From assembly GCA_963681505.1 (NCBI GenBank), contig OY811973.1, forward strand, positions 310,001 to 374,000: a stretch of 64,000 bases of DNA. Reading direction: 5' to 3'. Within the stretch, counting starts at the first letter, position 1, and each line of letters starts with the position of its first letter. This stretch comes from Eunapius fragilis. Lineage: Eukaryota; Porifera; Demospongiae; Spongillida; Spongillidae. Positions 50,201 through 61,184 of this stretch are shown here, one piece after another. Position numbers and translations under genes: made by a program. The notes under the pieces are model-generated. The model did no database searches, was not told where the DNA came from, and saw only the letters and a program-made list of their open reading frames with translations.

Positions 50201-53062
50201 GCAGGAGTCAAGTATGTCAGTATGCATGGCTCCAGCTGGAATCAAGTATGTCAGTATGCATGACTCCTGCGGTAGTCAAGTATCTCACTGCATGACTCCT
50301 GCAGTAGTAATGTATCTCAATGTATGACTCCTGAAGGAGTCAAGTGTGTCAGTATGCGTGAATCCTGCTGGAGTCAATGTTTGACTCCTGCAGGAGTCAT
50401 ATATCTCAATGTATGACTCCTGCAGGAGTCAAGTATGTCAGTATGCATGACTCCTGCAAGGGTCAAGTTACTCAATGTATGCCTCCTGTTGGAGTCATGT
50501 ATCTCAATGCATGACTCCTGCAGGAGTCAAGTATGTCAGTATGCATGACTCCTGCAGGAGTGATGCATCTGAACGTATGACTCCGGCAGAAGTCATGTAT
50601 TTCATTGTATGACTCCTGCAGGAGTCAAGTATGTCAGTATGCATGACTCCTGCAGGAGTCAAGTATCTCAATGAATGACTCCTGCAGGAGTCAGGTATAT
50701 CAGTATGCATAACTCCTGCAGGAGTCATGTATCTCAATGAATGACTCCTGTAGGAGTCAACAATGTCAGTATGAATGACTTCTGCAGGAGTCAAGTATGT
50801 CAGTATGCTTGACTCCTGCCGGATACAAGTATGTCAGTATGCATGACTCCTGCAAGAGTCAAGTATAATAATGTATGACTCCTGCAGGAGTCAAGTATGT
50901 CTGTATGCATGACTACTGCAGGAGTCAAGTATGTCAATGAATGACTCCTGAAGTAGTCATGCATCTCAATGTATGAATCCTGCAGGAGTCAAGTATGTAA
51001 GTATGAATGACTCGTACAAGGGTCAAGTTACTCAATGTATGACTCCTGTTGGAGTCATGTATCTCAATGCATGACTCTAGCAGGAGTCAAGTATGTCAGT
51101 ATGCATGACTCCTGCAGGAGTCAAGTATGACAGTATGCATGACTCCTGCAGGAGTCAAGTATGTCTGTATGCATGACTCCTGCCGGGGTCAAGTTACTCA
51201 ATGTATGACTCCTGTTGGAGTCATGTATCTCAATGCATGACTCCTGCAGGTGTCAAGTATATCAGTATTCATGACTCTTACAGGAGTTTAGCATCTCAAT
51301 GTATGATTCCTGCAGGAGTCATGTATCTCAATATATGACTCCTGCAGGAGTCATGTATTTTAGTATGCATGACTCCTGCATGCAGAAGTCGTGTTTCTAA
51401 CGGTATGACTCCTGCAGTAGTCATGTATAACAATGTATAACTCCTGCAGGAGTCAAGGATGTCTGTATGCATGACTTCTGCAGGGGTCATGTTTCTCAAT
51501 GTATGATTCCTGTTGGAGTCATGTATCTCAAAGCATGACTCCTGCCGGAGTCAAGTATGTCAGTATGCACGACTCCTGCAGGAGTCAATTATGTCAGTAT
51601 GCATGACTTCTGCAGGGGTCAAGTATGTCAGTATGCATGACACCTGTAGGAGTTTAGCATCTCAATGTATGACTCCTGCAGGAGTCATGTTCATGTATTT
51701 CAATGTATGACTCCTGCAGGAGTCAAGTATGTCAGTATGCATGGCTCCAGCTGGAATCAAGTATGTCAGTATGCATGACTCCTGCGGTAGTCAAGCATCT
51801 CACTGCATGACTCCTGCAGTAGTAATGTATCTCAATGTATGACTCCTGAAGGAGTCAAGTGTGTCAGTATGCGTGAATCCTGCTGGAGTCAATGTTTGAC
51901 TCCTGCAGGAGTCATATATCTCAATGTATGACTCCTGCAGGAGTCAAGTATGTCAGTATGCATGACTCCTGCAAGGGTCAAGTTACTCAATGTATGCCTC
52001 CTGTTGGAGTCATGTATCTCAATGCATGACTCCTGCAGGAGTCAAGTATGTCAGTATGCATGACTCCTGCAGGAGTCAATTATGTCTGTATGCATGACTC
52101 CTGCCGGGGTCAAGTTACTCAATGTATGACTCCTGTTGGAGTCATGTATCTCAATGCATGACTCCTGCAGGTGTCAAGTATATCAGTATTCATGACTCTT
52201 ACAGGAGTTTAGCATCTCAATGTATGATTCCTGCAGGAGTCATGTATCTCAATATATGACTCCTGCAGGAGTCATGTATTTTAGTATGCATGACTCCTGC
52301 ATGCAGGAGTCGTGATTCTAAAGGTATGACTCCTGCAGTAGTCATATATAACAATGTATGACTTCTGCAGGAGTCAAGGATGTCTATATGCATGACTTCT
52401 GCAGGGGTCATGTTTCTCAATGTATGATTCCTGTTGGAGTCATGTATCTCAAAGCATGACTCCTGCAGGAGTCAAGTATGTCAGTATGCACAACTCCTGC
52501 AGGAGTCAATTATGTCAGTATGCATGACTTCTGCAGGGATCAAGTATGTCAGTATGCATGACACCTGTAGGAGTTTAGCATCTCAATGTATGACTCCTGC
52601 AGGAGTCATGTTCATGTATTACAATGTATGACTCCTGCAAGAGTCAAGTATGTCAGTATGCATTGCTCCAGCTGGAGTCAAGTATGTCCGTATGCATGAC
52701 TCCTGCGGTAGTCAAGTATCTCACTGCATGACTCCTGCAGTAGTCATGTATCTCAATGTATGACTCCTGAAGGAGTCATGTTCATGTATTACAATGTATG
52801 ACTCCTGCAGGAGTCAAGTATGTCAGTATGCATGGCTCCAGCTGGAGTCAAGTATGTCAGTATGCATGACTCCTGCGGTAGTCAAGTATCTCACTGCATG
52901 ACTCCTGCAGTAGTCATGTATCTCAATGTATGACTCCTGAAGGAGTCAAGTGTGTCAGTATGCGTGAATCCTGCTGGAGTCAATGTTTGACTCCTGCAGG
53001 AGTCATATATCTCAATGTATGACTCCTGCAGGAGTCAAGTATGCCAGTATGCATGACTCCTG
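47235..53062 (+). repeat. Palindrome minisatellite, array II
   Basis: Same 18-bp palindrome and alternating spacers as array I, in the same orientation. Its first few hundred bases resemble array I from about 43293, sharing the rare word ATCCTGCACCCGTCAAGTAT, so the two arrays are paralogous blocks. A frame open for 152 codons on the '-' strand (47306-47764) is periodic repeat translation and not a credible gene. Confidence 0.96.
47505..53060 (+). repeat. 1515-bp higher-order repeat of the palindrome minisatellite
   Basis: The variant CATCTGAACG places GAACG at 47541, 49056 and 50571, exactly 1515 bp apart, and whole stretches are identical at this offset. Three full copies run from about 47505 to 52050. 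A fourth copy is shortened: matching positions are 921 bp apart (51513 and 52434), which means 594 bp are missing. The fourth copy also carries a 168-bp internal duplication near 52610-52950. Confidence 0.92.
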
Positions 53063-53278
53063 CACAAGTCATACATTGAGATACATGACTACTGCAGGAG
53101 TCATGCAGTGAGATACTTGACTCCTGCAGGAGTCATGCATACTGATATACTTGACTCCTGCTGGAGACATGCATACTGACGTACTTGACTCCTGCAGGAG
53201 TCATACATTGTAATACATGATTATAACTCCTGCAGGAGTCATACATTGAGATGCTAAACTCATACAGGTGTCATGCAG
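53063..53278 (-). repeat. Inverted tail of palindrome array II
   Basis: From about 53063 the spacers read TGCATACTGATATACT-like, the reverse complement of those before it, so the array flips orientation. It ends at about 53278 by joining mid-monomer to satellite B. Confidence 0.88.
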
Positions 53279-55628
53279 ACTGACATACAATCGCATAGTA
53301 TAGCCAAACCATTGATTATTTTGAAGAGGTGGCACTACTAAGAAAAAGAGGACTCTTTATTTGTATATCCCATACATAACGATTGGTGCTGCTTGTGGTT
53401 TATAAGTTAACAACATGATGGGAAAATAGTCAATTTTTACCCATAGAAATGTATGGGAGGAAACCACAAATCTAATCGCATAGTATAGCCAAACTATTGA
53501 TCGTATTGAAGAGTTGGCACTAATAAGAGAAAGAGGACTCGTCATTCAGATGTCCTATCCATAATGATCTGAGCTGCATAATGCTGATAAGTTAACACCA
53601 TGATGGGAAGATAGCCAATTTTCTCCCCTAGAAATGTATGGGAGGAAGCCACTAATCTAATCGCATGATATTGCCAAACTGTTGATCATATTGAAGACGT
53701 GGCACTATTTACAGAAAGAGGCCTCGTCACTTGTATGTCCCATGCATAACGATCGGATCTGCACTAGGTTGATAAGATATCACCATGATGGGAATGTAGT
53801 CAATTTTCTCCCATAGAAATGTATGGGAGGGAACCACTGATCTAACCGCATAGTATAGCCAAACTGTTGACTGTATTGAAGAGGTCGCACTATTTACACA
53901 AAAAGGACTCATCACTCGTATGTCCTTTGCATAACGATCGGAGCTGCACTAGGTTGTTAAGTTAACACCATGATGGGAATATAGTCAATTTTCTCCCATA
54001 GAAATGTATGGGAGGGAACCACTGATCTAACCGCATAGTATAGCCAAACTGTTGACTGTATTGAAGAGGTGGCACTATTTACACAAAAAGGACTCATCAC
54101 TCGTATGTCCTTTGCCTAACGATCGGAGCTGCACTAGGTTGTTAAGTTAACACCATGATGGGAAGATAGCCAATATTCTCCCCTAGAAATGTATGGGAAG
54201 GAACCACTAATCTAATCGCACAGTATTGCCAAACTGTTGATCGTATTGAAAAGGTGTAACTATTTACAGAAAGAGGACCCGTTACTCGTATGTCTTATGC
54301 ATAACGATCGGAGCTGCACGAGGTTGATACGTTAACACCATGTTGTGAAAATAGCCATTTTTCTCCGATAGAAATGTATGGGAGGAAACACTAATCTAAT
54401 CGCACAGTATTGCCAAACTGTTGATCATATAGAAGACGTGGCACTATTTTCAGAAAGAGGGCTGGTCATGCGTATGTCCCATGCATATCGATTGGAGCTG
54501 CACAAGGTTAATAAGTTAACACCAAGATCGGAAGATAGCCATTATTTTCCCCTAGAAATGTATAGGAGGGAACCACTAATCTAATCGCACAGTATTGCCA
54601 AACTGTTGATCGTATTGAAAAGGTGTACCTATTTACAGAAAGAGGACTCGTCACTCGTATGAGCCATGCACAATGATCTGAGCTGCACTAGGTTGATAAG
54701 TTAACAGCATGATGGGAAATTGGCATTTTTCTCCAATAGAAATGTATGGGAGGGAACCAATAATCTAATCACATAGTATAGCCACACCATTCATCGTATT
54801 GAAGAGGTGGCACTATTTAGAGAAAGAGGACCCATTACTCGTATGTCTTATGCATAACGATCGGAGCTGCACTAGGTTGATACGTTAACACCATGTTGTG
54901 AAGATAGCCAATTTTCTCCCATAGAAATGTATGGGAGGAAACACTAATCTAATCGCACAGTATTGCCAAAATGTTGATCATATTGAAGAGGTGGCACTAT
55001 TTTCAGAAAGAGGACTGGTCATGCGTATGTCCCATGCATATCGATCGGAGCTGCACATCGTTAAAAAGTTAACACCAAGATCGGAAGATAGCCAATATTC
55101 TCCCATTAAAATGTATGGGAGGGAACTACTAATCTAATCGCATAGTATAATGAAACTGTTGATCGTATTGAAGAGGTGGCACTATTGAGAGAAAGAGGAC
55201 TCATCACTCGTATGTCCCATGCAAAACGATCCGAGCTACACTTGGTAGATAAGTTAACACCATGATGGGAAGATAGCCAATTTTCTCCCTTAGAAATGTA
55301 TGGGAGGGAACCACTAATCTAATCGCATAGTAGAACCAAACCATTGATCGTATTGCAGAGGTGGTACTATAATGAGAAGGAGGACACCTTACTCGTATGT
55401 CCCATGCATAACGATCGAAAGTATAATAGGTTGATAAGTTAACACCATGATGGGAATTAAGCCAATTTTTTCCCATAGAAATGTATGGGAGTGAATCACT
55501 AATCTAATTGCACAATATAGCCAAACCATTGATCGTATTTGAGAGATGGCACTATTTAGAGAAAAAGCACACCTTACTCGCATGTCCCATACATAACGAT
55601 CGGAACTAAACAAGGTTGATAAGTTAAC
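53279..55628 (-). repeat. 185-bp satellite family B, '-' orientation, block 1
   Basis: About 12.7 monomers. GTATGGGAGG-type anchors occur at 53451, 53636, 53821 and 54006, exactly 185 bp apart. The consensus aligns to family A along its whole length but differs strongly outside the conserved dyad box, for example CGCATAGTATAGCC for CATCGTACAGCC and ACGATCGGAGCTGC for ATATCGCAACTCC. Open frames of 60-90 codons here follow the monomer and are not genes. Confidence 0.93.
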
Positions 55629-55806
55629 ATACCTAAATTTAGCAAAGAATTTCAGGGAGGTAGATTTGCTAAATAATGTAGGTCTGTAATATTTATAATT
55701 AAATAAATGCCTAATATCCGTAATTCTTTGTTTCCTTACTTTTTACTCAATGTGTCTACAAATCCTACCTCATCAATTTTATTTTTATTAAAGTTTTATA
55801 TCTTGT
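55629..55806 (+). repeat. Linker element, copy 1
   Basis: A 178-bp AT-rich segment between satellite B (ending ...GATAAGTTAACA) and the palindrome minisatellite (starting TGTCACTATGCATGACTC). It contains AAATTTAGCAAAGAATTTCA and GTTTCCTTACTTTTTACTCA. It has no open frame of note. Confidence 0.9.
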
Positions 55807-56294
55807 GTCACTATGCATGACTCCAGCATAAGTCAAGTATGTCAGTATGCATGACTCCCGCAGGAGTCAAGTATGTCAGTTGCATGACTTTTGCAGGAGT
55901 CAAGTATGTCACTATGCATGTCTCCTGCAGGAGTCAAGTATCTCAATGTATGAATCCTGCAGGAGTCAAGTATGTCAGTATGCATGACTCCTGCAGGAGT
56001 CAAGTATCTCAATGTATGACTCCTGCAGGAGTCAAGCATCTCAATGTATGACTCCTGCATATCTCAATGTATGACTCCTGCAGGAATCAAGTACGTCAGT
56101 ATGCATGACTCCTGCTTGAGAAAAGTCTGTCAATATACATGACTCCTGCGGAAATCAAGTATCTCAATGTATGACTCCTGCAGGAGTCATGTATGCCACT
56201 ACTCATTTCTCCTGCTGGAGTCAAGTATTTCAATGTATGACTGTTGCAGGAGTCAAGTATGTCAGTACGCATGACTCCTGCAGGAGTAATGCAC
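55807..56294 (+). repeat. Palindrome minisatellite, array III
   Basis: About 14 palindrome units in '+' orientation. It ends at about 56294 by joining a satellite B monomer at TGGGAGGGAACC, inside the dyad box, without a linker. Confidence 0.93.
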
Positions 56295-56994
56295 CTGGGA
56301 GGGAACCACTAATCTAATCGCATACTATACCCAAACCATTGATCTTATTGAAGAGGTGGAATTATTTAGAGAAAGAGAACACCTTACTCGTATGACCCAC
56401 AGTTGTGGATTTGAACTTCACTAGGATGGTAAATTAAAACCATGATGGAAGAATAGCCAATTTTCTCCTATAGAAATGAATGGGAGGGAACCACTAATCT
56501 AATCGCATGGTATAGCCAAACCATTGATCGTATTGCAGAGTTGGCACTATTTCGAGAAAGATGACACCTTACTCGTATGTCCCATACATAACGATCGGAA
56601 CTACACTAGGTTGATAAGTTAAAACCGTGATGGGAAAATAGCCAATTTTCTCCCATAAAAATGTATGGGAGGGAACCACTAATCCAATCGCATAGTATAG
56701 CCAAACCATTGACTGTCTTGCACAGGTAGCACTATTTTAAGAAAGAGGATACCGTACTCGTATGTGCCATGCATAGCGATCGGAACTACACTAGGTTGAT
56801 AAATTAACACCATGATGGGAATTAAGCCAATTTTCTCCCATAGAAATGTATGGGAGTGAATCACTAATCTAATCGCATAATATAGCCAAACCATTGATCG
56901 TATTTGAGAGGTCGCACTATTTAGAGAAAGAGGACACCTTACTCGCATGTCCCATACATAATGATCGGAACTACACAAGATTGATAAGTTAACA
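56295..56994 (-). repeat. 185-bp satellite family B, '-' orientation, block 2
   Basis: Nearly four monomers. The last monomers before the linker resemble those before linker copy 1, sharing GGGAATTAAGCCAATTTT and GAGTGAATCACTAATC, so the monomers and linker were duplicated together. Confidence 0.92.
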
Positions 56995-57172
56995 AACCTA
57001 AATTTAGCAAAGAATTTCAGGGAGGTAGATTTGCAAAATAATGTAGGTCTGTAATATTTATAATTAAATAAATGCCTAATATCCGTAATTCCTTGTTTCC
57101 TTACTTTTTACTCAATGCTGTCTACAAATCCTACCTCACCAATTTTATTTTTATTAAATTTTTATATCTTGT
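56995..57172 (+). repeat. Linker element, copy 2
   Basis: Nearly identical to copy 1 and in the same orientation, offset by 1366 bp, with the same satellite boundary and the same minisatellite boundary. Confidence 0.9.
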
Positions 57173-57650
57173 GTCACTATGCATGACTCAGGAGTCAAGT
57201 GACTATGCATGACTCCTGCAGGAGTCAAGTATGTCAGTATGCATGTCTCTTGCTGGAGTCAAGTATCTCAATGTATGACTCCTGCAGGAGTCATGTATCT
57301 CAATGTATAACTCCTGCAGGAGTCATACATTGAGATACATGACTCCTGCTGGAGTCATACATTGAAATGCTAAACTCCTGCAGGAGTCACGCATGCTGAC
57401 ATACTGGACACCTGCAGTTGTCATGTATACTGACATATTTGACTCTTGCAGGAGTCATGCATACTGACATACTTGACTCCTGCAGGAGTCATACATTCAA
57501 ATACTTGACTCCAGCAGGAGTAATACATTCAAATACTTGACTCCAGCAGGAGAAATGCATAGTGACATACTTGACTCCTGCAGTAGTCATGCATACTGAC
57601 ATACTTGACTCCTGCAGGAGTCATACATTGAGATACATGACTCCTGCAGG
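57173..57650. repeat. Palindrome minisatellite, array IV, with an internal flip
   Basis: Units read in '+' orientation to about 57310 and in '-' orientation after it, where spacers become TACATTGAGATACA. The flip is centred on one palindrome unit. Confidence 0.9.
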
Positions 57651-57914
57651 AGCAATTCGAGTGGTGACGAATTGCGGCAATTGCTCCCATGTCAGCAATT
57701 GGGAGCAATTCGTTCGGACGAATTGCGCCAATTGCTCCCGTGGCAGCATTTGGGAGCAATTTGTGTGCTGAAGAATTTCGCCAATTGCTCCCGTGGCTGC
57801 TAATGGGAGCAATTAGTGTGGAAAAAATTGCCCCAGTTGCTCCCATGTCAGCAATTGGGAGCAATTCGTGTGGTGACGAATTCCGCCAATTGCTCTCGTG
57901 GCAGCAATAGGGAG
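57651..57914. repeat. 51-53-bp hairpin minisatellite, five units
   Basis: CAATTGCTCCC-type anchors occur at 57678, 57729, 57782, 57834 and 57887. Each unit has AATTGCTCCCA facing TGGGAGCAATT across about 10 nt, giving a stem of roughly 11 bp. The sequence is unrelated to the flanking palindrome repeats and occurs nowhere else in the window. Open frames of 60-110 codons over it are periodic and not supported as genes. Confidence 0.9.
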
Positions 57915-58994
57915 CATATGACTCCTCTAGGAGTCAAGCATGTCAGTATGCATGACTCCTTCAGGAGTCAAGTATGTCAGTATCCATGACTTCTGCTGGA
58001 GTCAAGTATCTCACTGCATGACTCCTGCAGTAGTCATGTATCTCAATGTATGACTCCTGCAGGAGTCCAGCATGTCAGTATGCATGACTCCTTCACGAGT
58101 TTAGCATCTCAATGTATGACTACGGCAGGAGTAATGCATCTCATTGTATGACTCCTACAGGAGTCATGTATGTCACTATGCATGATTCCTGCAGGAGTCA
58201 AGTATTTCAATGTATGCCCCAGTCAGGAGTCACGTATCACAATGAATGACTCCTGCAGGAGTCATGCAAAGAGATACTTGACTTCTGCAGGAGTTTTACA
58301 TAGGGACATACTCGATTTCTAAAGGAGTCATACATGGAGATACTTGACTCCGGCAGGAGTCATACATATTGAAATAATTGACTCTTGCTGGAGTCATACA
58401 TTGAGATACTTGGCTCCTGCAGGAGTCATATGTTCTGACATGCTTGACTAATGTAGGAGTCATACATATTGAAATGCTTGACTCATACATGTTGACATAC
58501 GTGACTACTACAGGAGTCATGCATACAGATACTTGACTCCTGCAGGAGTTTTATATAATGACATACATGACTTCTGGAGGAGTCATGGAAAGAGATACTT
58601 GACTCCTGTAGGAGTCATACAAAGTGATATACATGACTCCTGTGGGAGTCATACATGGAGATTCATGACTCCTGCAGGAGTCATACATATTGAATACTCT
58701 ACTCCGGCAGGAGTGATACATTGAGATACATGACTCCTACAGGAGTCATTCATTGAGATACTTGACTCCCGCAGGAGTCATTCATTGAGATACTTGACTC
58801 CTGCAGGAGTCATACATTGAGATACTGATATACTTGACTCCTGCAGGAGTCATGCATGACTGACATACTTGACTCCTGCAGGAGTCATACAATGAGAAAA
58901 ATGACTCCTGCAGGAGTCATAAATTGAGATACTTGACTCCTGCAGGAGTCATGCATACTGACATACTTGACCCTGCTGGAGTCATGCATAGTGA
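57915..58994. repeat. Palindrome minisatellite, array V, with an internal flip
   Basis: Units read in '+' orientation to about 58255 and in '-' orientation from there to 58994. Copies between 58300 and 58560 are the most degenerate of the window; those from 58740 on are close to consensus. No gene is seen. Confidence 0.9.
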
Positions 58995-59162
58995 CACAAG
59001 ATATAAAAATTTAATTAAAATAAAATTGGTGATGAAGGATTTGTAAACAGCATTGAGCAAAAAGTAAGGAAACAAGGAATTACGGATATTAGGCATTCAT
59101 TTTATTATAAATATTACACACCTACTTTATTTAGCAAATCTACTTCCTTGAAATTTAGGTAT
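58995..59162 (-). repeat. Linker element, copy 3, inverted
   Basis: Reverse complement of copies 1 and 2 with some divergence and small deletions (about 168 bp). The boundaries match: minisatellite TATAGTGACA-like on one side and GTTAACTTATCAACC of satellite B on the other. With copy 2 it encloses 56995-59162 as inverted termini. Confidence 0.9.
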
Positions 59163-59667
59163 GTTAACTTATCAACCTAGTGTAGTTCCGATCGTTATGT
59201 AGTTCCGATCGTTATGCGTGGGACATACGAGTAAGGTGTCCTCTTTCTCTCAATTGTGCCTCCTCTGCAATACGATTAATGGTTTGGCTATACTATTCGA
59301 TTAGATTAGTGGTTCCCTCCCATGCATTTCTATGTTAGAAAATTGGCTATTTTCACATCATACTTTTAACATATCAACCTAGTGCAGTTCCGATCGTCAT
59401 GCATGGGCTATCTTCCCATCATGGTGTTACCTTATCATCCTAGTGAAGTTCAAATCCGTATTGATGGAACATACGAGTAAGGTGTTATCTTTCTCTAAAT
59501 AGTGCCAAGACTTCAATGCGACCAATGGGTTGGGTATACTATGCGATTAAATTTGTGGTTCCCTCCCATACATTTCAATGGGAGAAAATTGGCTATCTTC
59601 CCATCATGGTGTTAATTTATCATCCTAGTGAAGTTTAAATCCATCTTGATGGGACATACGAGTAAGT
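59163..59667 (+). repeat. 185-bp satellite family B, '+' orientation, left of the retroelement
   Basis: Irregular family B monomers. There is a 17-bp tandem duplication (TAGTTCCGATCGTTATG at 59183 and 59200). From about 59241 to 59667 it matches 61194-61620 at a constant offset of 1953 with no indels noticed, so a 431-bp block was already duplicated here. Confidence 0.9.
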
Positions 59668-59669
59668 CT

Positions 59670-61091
59670 TATCTCTTCAATATGTCAATGAAGTGTGGTA
59701 GAGTTCCATCTGATTGGAAAATTGCCTATGTCTGTCCTATTTTTAAAAAAGGTGATCGCAAGCTTCCATCTAACTATCGACCTGTCTCTCTTACAAGTAT
59801 TTGTGGCAAGGTTATGGAAAGTATCATATCTGATTCAATGATTGCCTTTCTGAGGGCTAACCATCTCCTATCTGATGAACAATATGGCTTTTTGGCTAAG
59901 CGCTCTACTTGCACCCAATTATTAACAACCTTAAATGATTATACTTTGCTGGCTGACAATAAAATGAGAGTTGATGCTGTATACATTGACTTCGCTAAGG
60001 CTTTTGATTCAGTTTCTCATTCTAAGCTTCTTTTAAAAGCCAAATTGTATGGATTTACTTCTCATTTATTGGATTGGTTATCCTCTTTTCTCTCTGATCG
60101 GTTTCAATGTGTATATATTCATGAATCTCAGTCCACTCTACTTCCTGTCATAAGTGGTGTGCCTCAAGGCTCTGTTCTAGGTCCAATACTCTTTCTAATA
60201 TACATCAATGACCTACCTGACTGTCTCACACCACCTGTAAAGGTGAAAATCTTTGCTGATGATACTAAACTATACTCTGCTCGTTACAGTACAGAAGATC
60301 CTGCGTTCTCAAACTCTCTATCTGAATTTTGTAACTGGTCTTCCAAGTGGCAGCTAAACACTGCTTTTCAAAAATGTAATGTCATCTCATTTGGAAATCT
60401 AGCAGTCCCATCTATCAAGTATTCTTTATCAAGCGTAGTCTTAGAAGAAGTATCTTCTATTCGTGATCTTGGTGTCTTTCTTTCATCTGATTTAAAGTTT
60501 CACATTCACTGCTCGGCTATTGCTGCTAAAGCACATCATCGATGTGCTCTTCTTTTGAAGGGTTTTCACTCAAATGATGCTTCAATACTTTTAAAGCTGT
60601 TCACTACCTATGTTAGGCCACTTCTTGAGTCAAACACTCAGGTGTGGAATCCATGGCTTCATCAAGACATTCATTCCATTGAAAAGGTCCAACGCTTCTT
60701 TACTAGAGCTGTTTGCAGAAGAGCTAAGCTTTCATATATGGATTATGGCACTCGGCTAAGAAATTTAAATCTTCAATCTCTTGAATATCGCAGGGTATTC
60801 TTTGACCTTGTGATGTGTTACAAGATAGTGTTTCACCTTGTTGATGTCGATGTATCTGACTTCTTTGTTATCAACTCTCATGTTCATTTTACCAGAGGTA
60901 ACCACTTTAAGCTCAAGTCCAGATCATTACCACATCATAATTTTCGTCTAAACTTTTTTTCAGAACGTGTCATACCAATTTGGAACTCTTTGCCCAACTC
61001 AGTGGTGTCTGCATCCTCCGTCTGTGCATTTAAAGCTCATCTGAGTCATGTTGACCTTACCCCCTTTTGTAAACTATTCCCTTATAAATAG
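59670..61091 (+). CDS. Reverse transcriptase fragment of a non-LTR retrotransposon
   Basis: 473 codons encode the C-terminal half of a LINE ORF2-like polyprotein, which copies element RNA at a nicked genomic site. The reverse transcriptase domain starts almost at once with PIFKKGD and NYRPVSL. It continues through YIDFAKAFDS (catalytic Asp at 59988), SGVPQGSVLGP (60153 on) and FADDT (catalytic Asp pair at 60258-60263). After the thumb region comes the C-terminal part usual for CR1/Jockey elements, with YVRPLLE, WNPWLHQDI, IEKVQRFFTRA, LQSLEYRR and FFSERVIPIWNSLPNSVV. No frameshift or internal stop is present, so it inserted recently or copied from an intact parent. The frame extends 14 codons upstream into satellite B, which is not element sequence. 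The apurinic endonuclease and any ORF1 are missing, and no promoter is visible. Clade assignment within CR1/L2/Jockey is from motif memory. Confidence 0.93.
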   Translation, partial: YLFNMSMKCGRVPSDWKIAYVCPIFKKGDRKLPSNYRPVSLTSICGKVMESIISDSMIAFLRANHLLSDEQYGFLAKRSTCTQLLTTLNDYTLLADNKMRVDAVYIDFAKAFDSVSHSKLLLKAKLYGFTSHLLDWLSSFLSDRFQCVYIHESQSTLLPVISGVPQGSVLGPILFLIYINDLPDCLTPPVKVKIFADDTKLYSARYSTEDPAFSNSLSEFCNWSSKWQLNTAFQKCNVISFGNLAVPSIKYSLSSVVLEEVSSIRDLGVFLSSDLKFHIHCSAIAAKAHHRCALLLKGFHSNDASILLKLFTTYVRPLLESNTQVWNPWLHQDIHSIEKVQRFFTRAVCRRAKLSYMDYGTRLRNLNLQSLEYRRVFFDLVMCYKIVFHLVDVDVSDFFVINSHVHFTRGNHFKLKSRSLPHHNFRLNFFSERVIPIWNSLPNSVVSASSVCAFKAHLSHVDLTPFCKLFPYK

Positions 61092-61160
61092 TTTAGGCAG
61101 TTTATAAGTGCATTTCCTAATGCCATTACTTGCCTTTTTGGTGTAAATTTACCAAATAAA

Positions 61161-61184
61161 TTATTATTATTATTATTATTATTA
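61161..61184 (+). repeat. (TTA)n tail of the retroelement
   Basis: Eight TTA units directly after AAATAAA form the element's 3' terminus, followed at once by the target duplication. Confidence 0.9.

Larger units (their letters stand above)
59668..61184 (+). mobile_element. 5'-truncated non-LTR retrotransposon (CR1/Jockey type)
   Basis: A 1517-bp insertion in satellite B. TAAGT occurs on both sides (59663-59667 and 61185-61189), and the empty site GAGTAAGTTGTCC is preserved in the next satellite copy at 61614. The 3' end is a short untranslated region followed by an ATT repeat (61161-61184). Truncation at the 5' end and a microsatellite tail are typical of target-primed reverse transcription. 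The endonuclease half is absent, so the copy is not autonomous. Confidence 0.93.
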
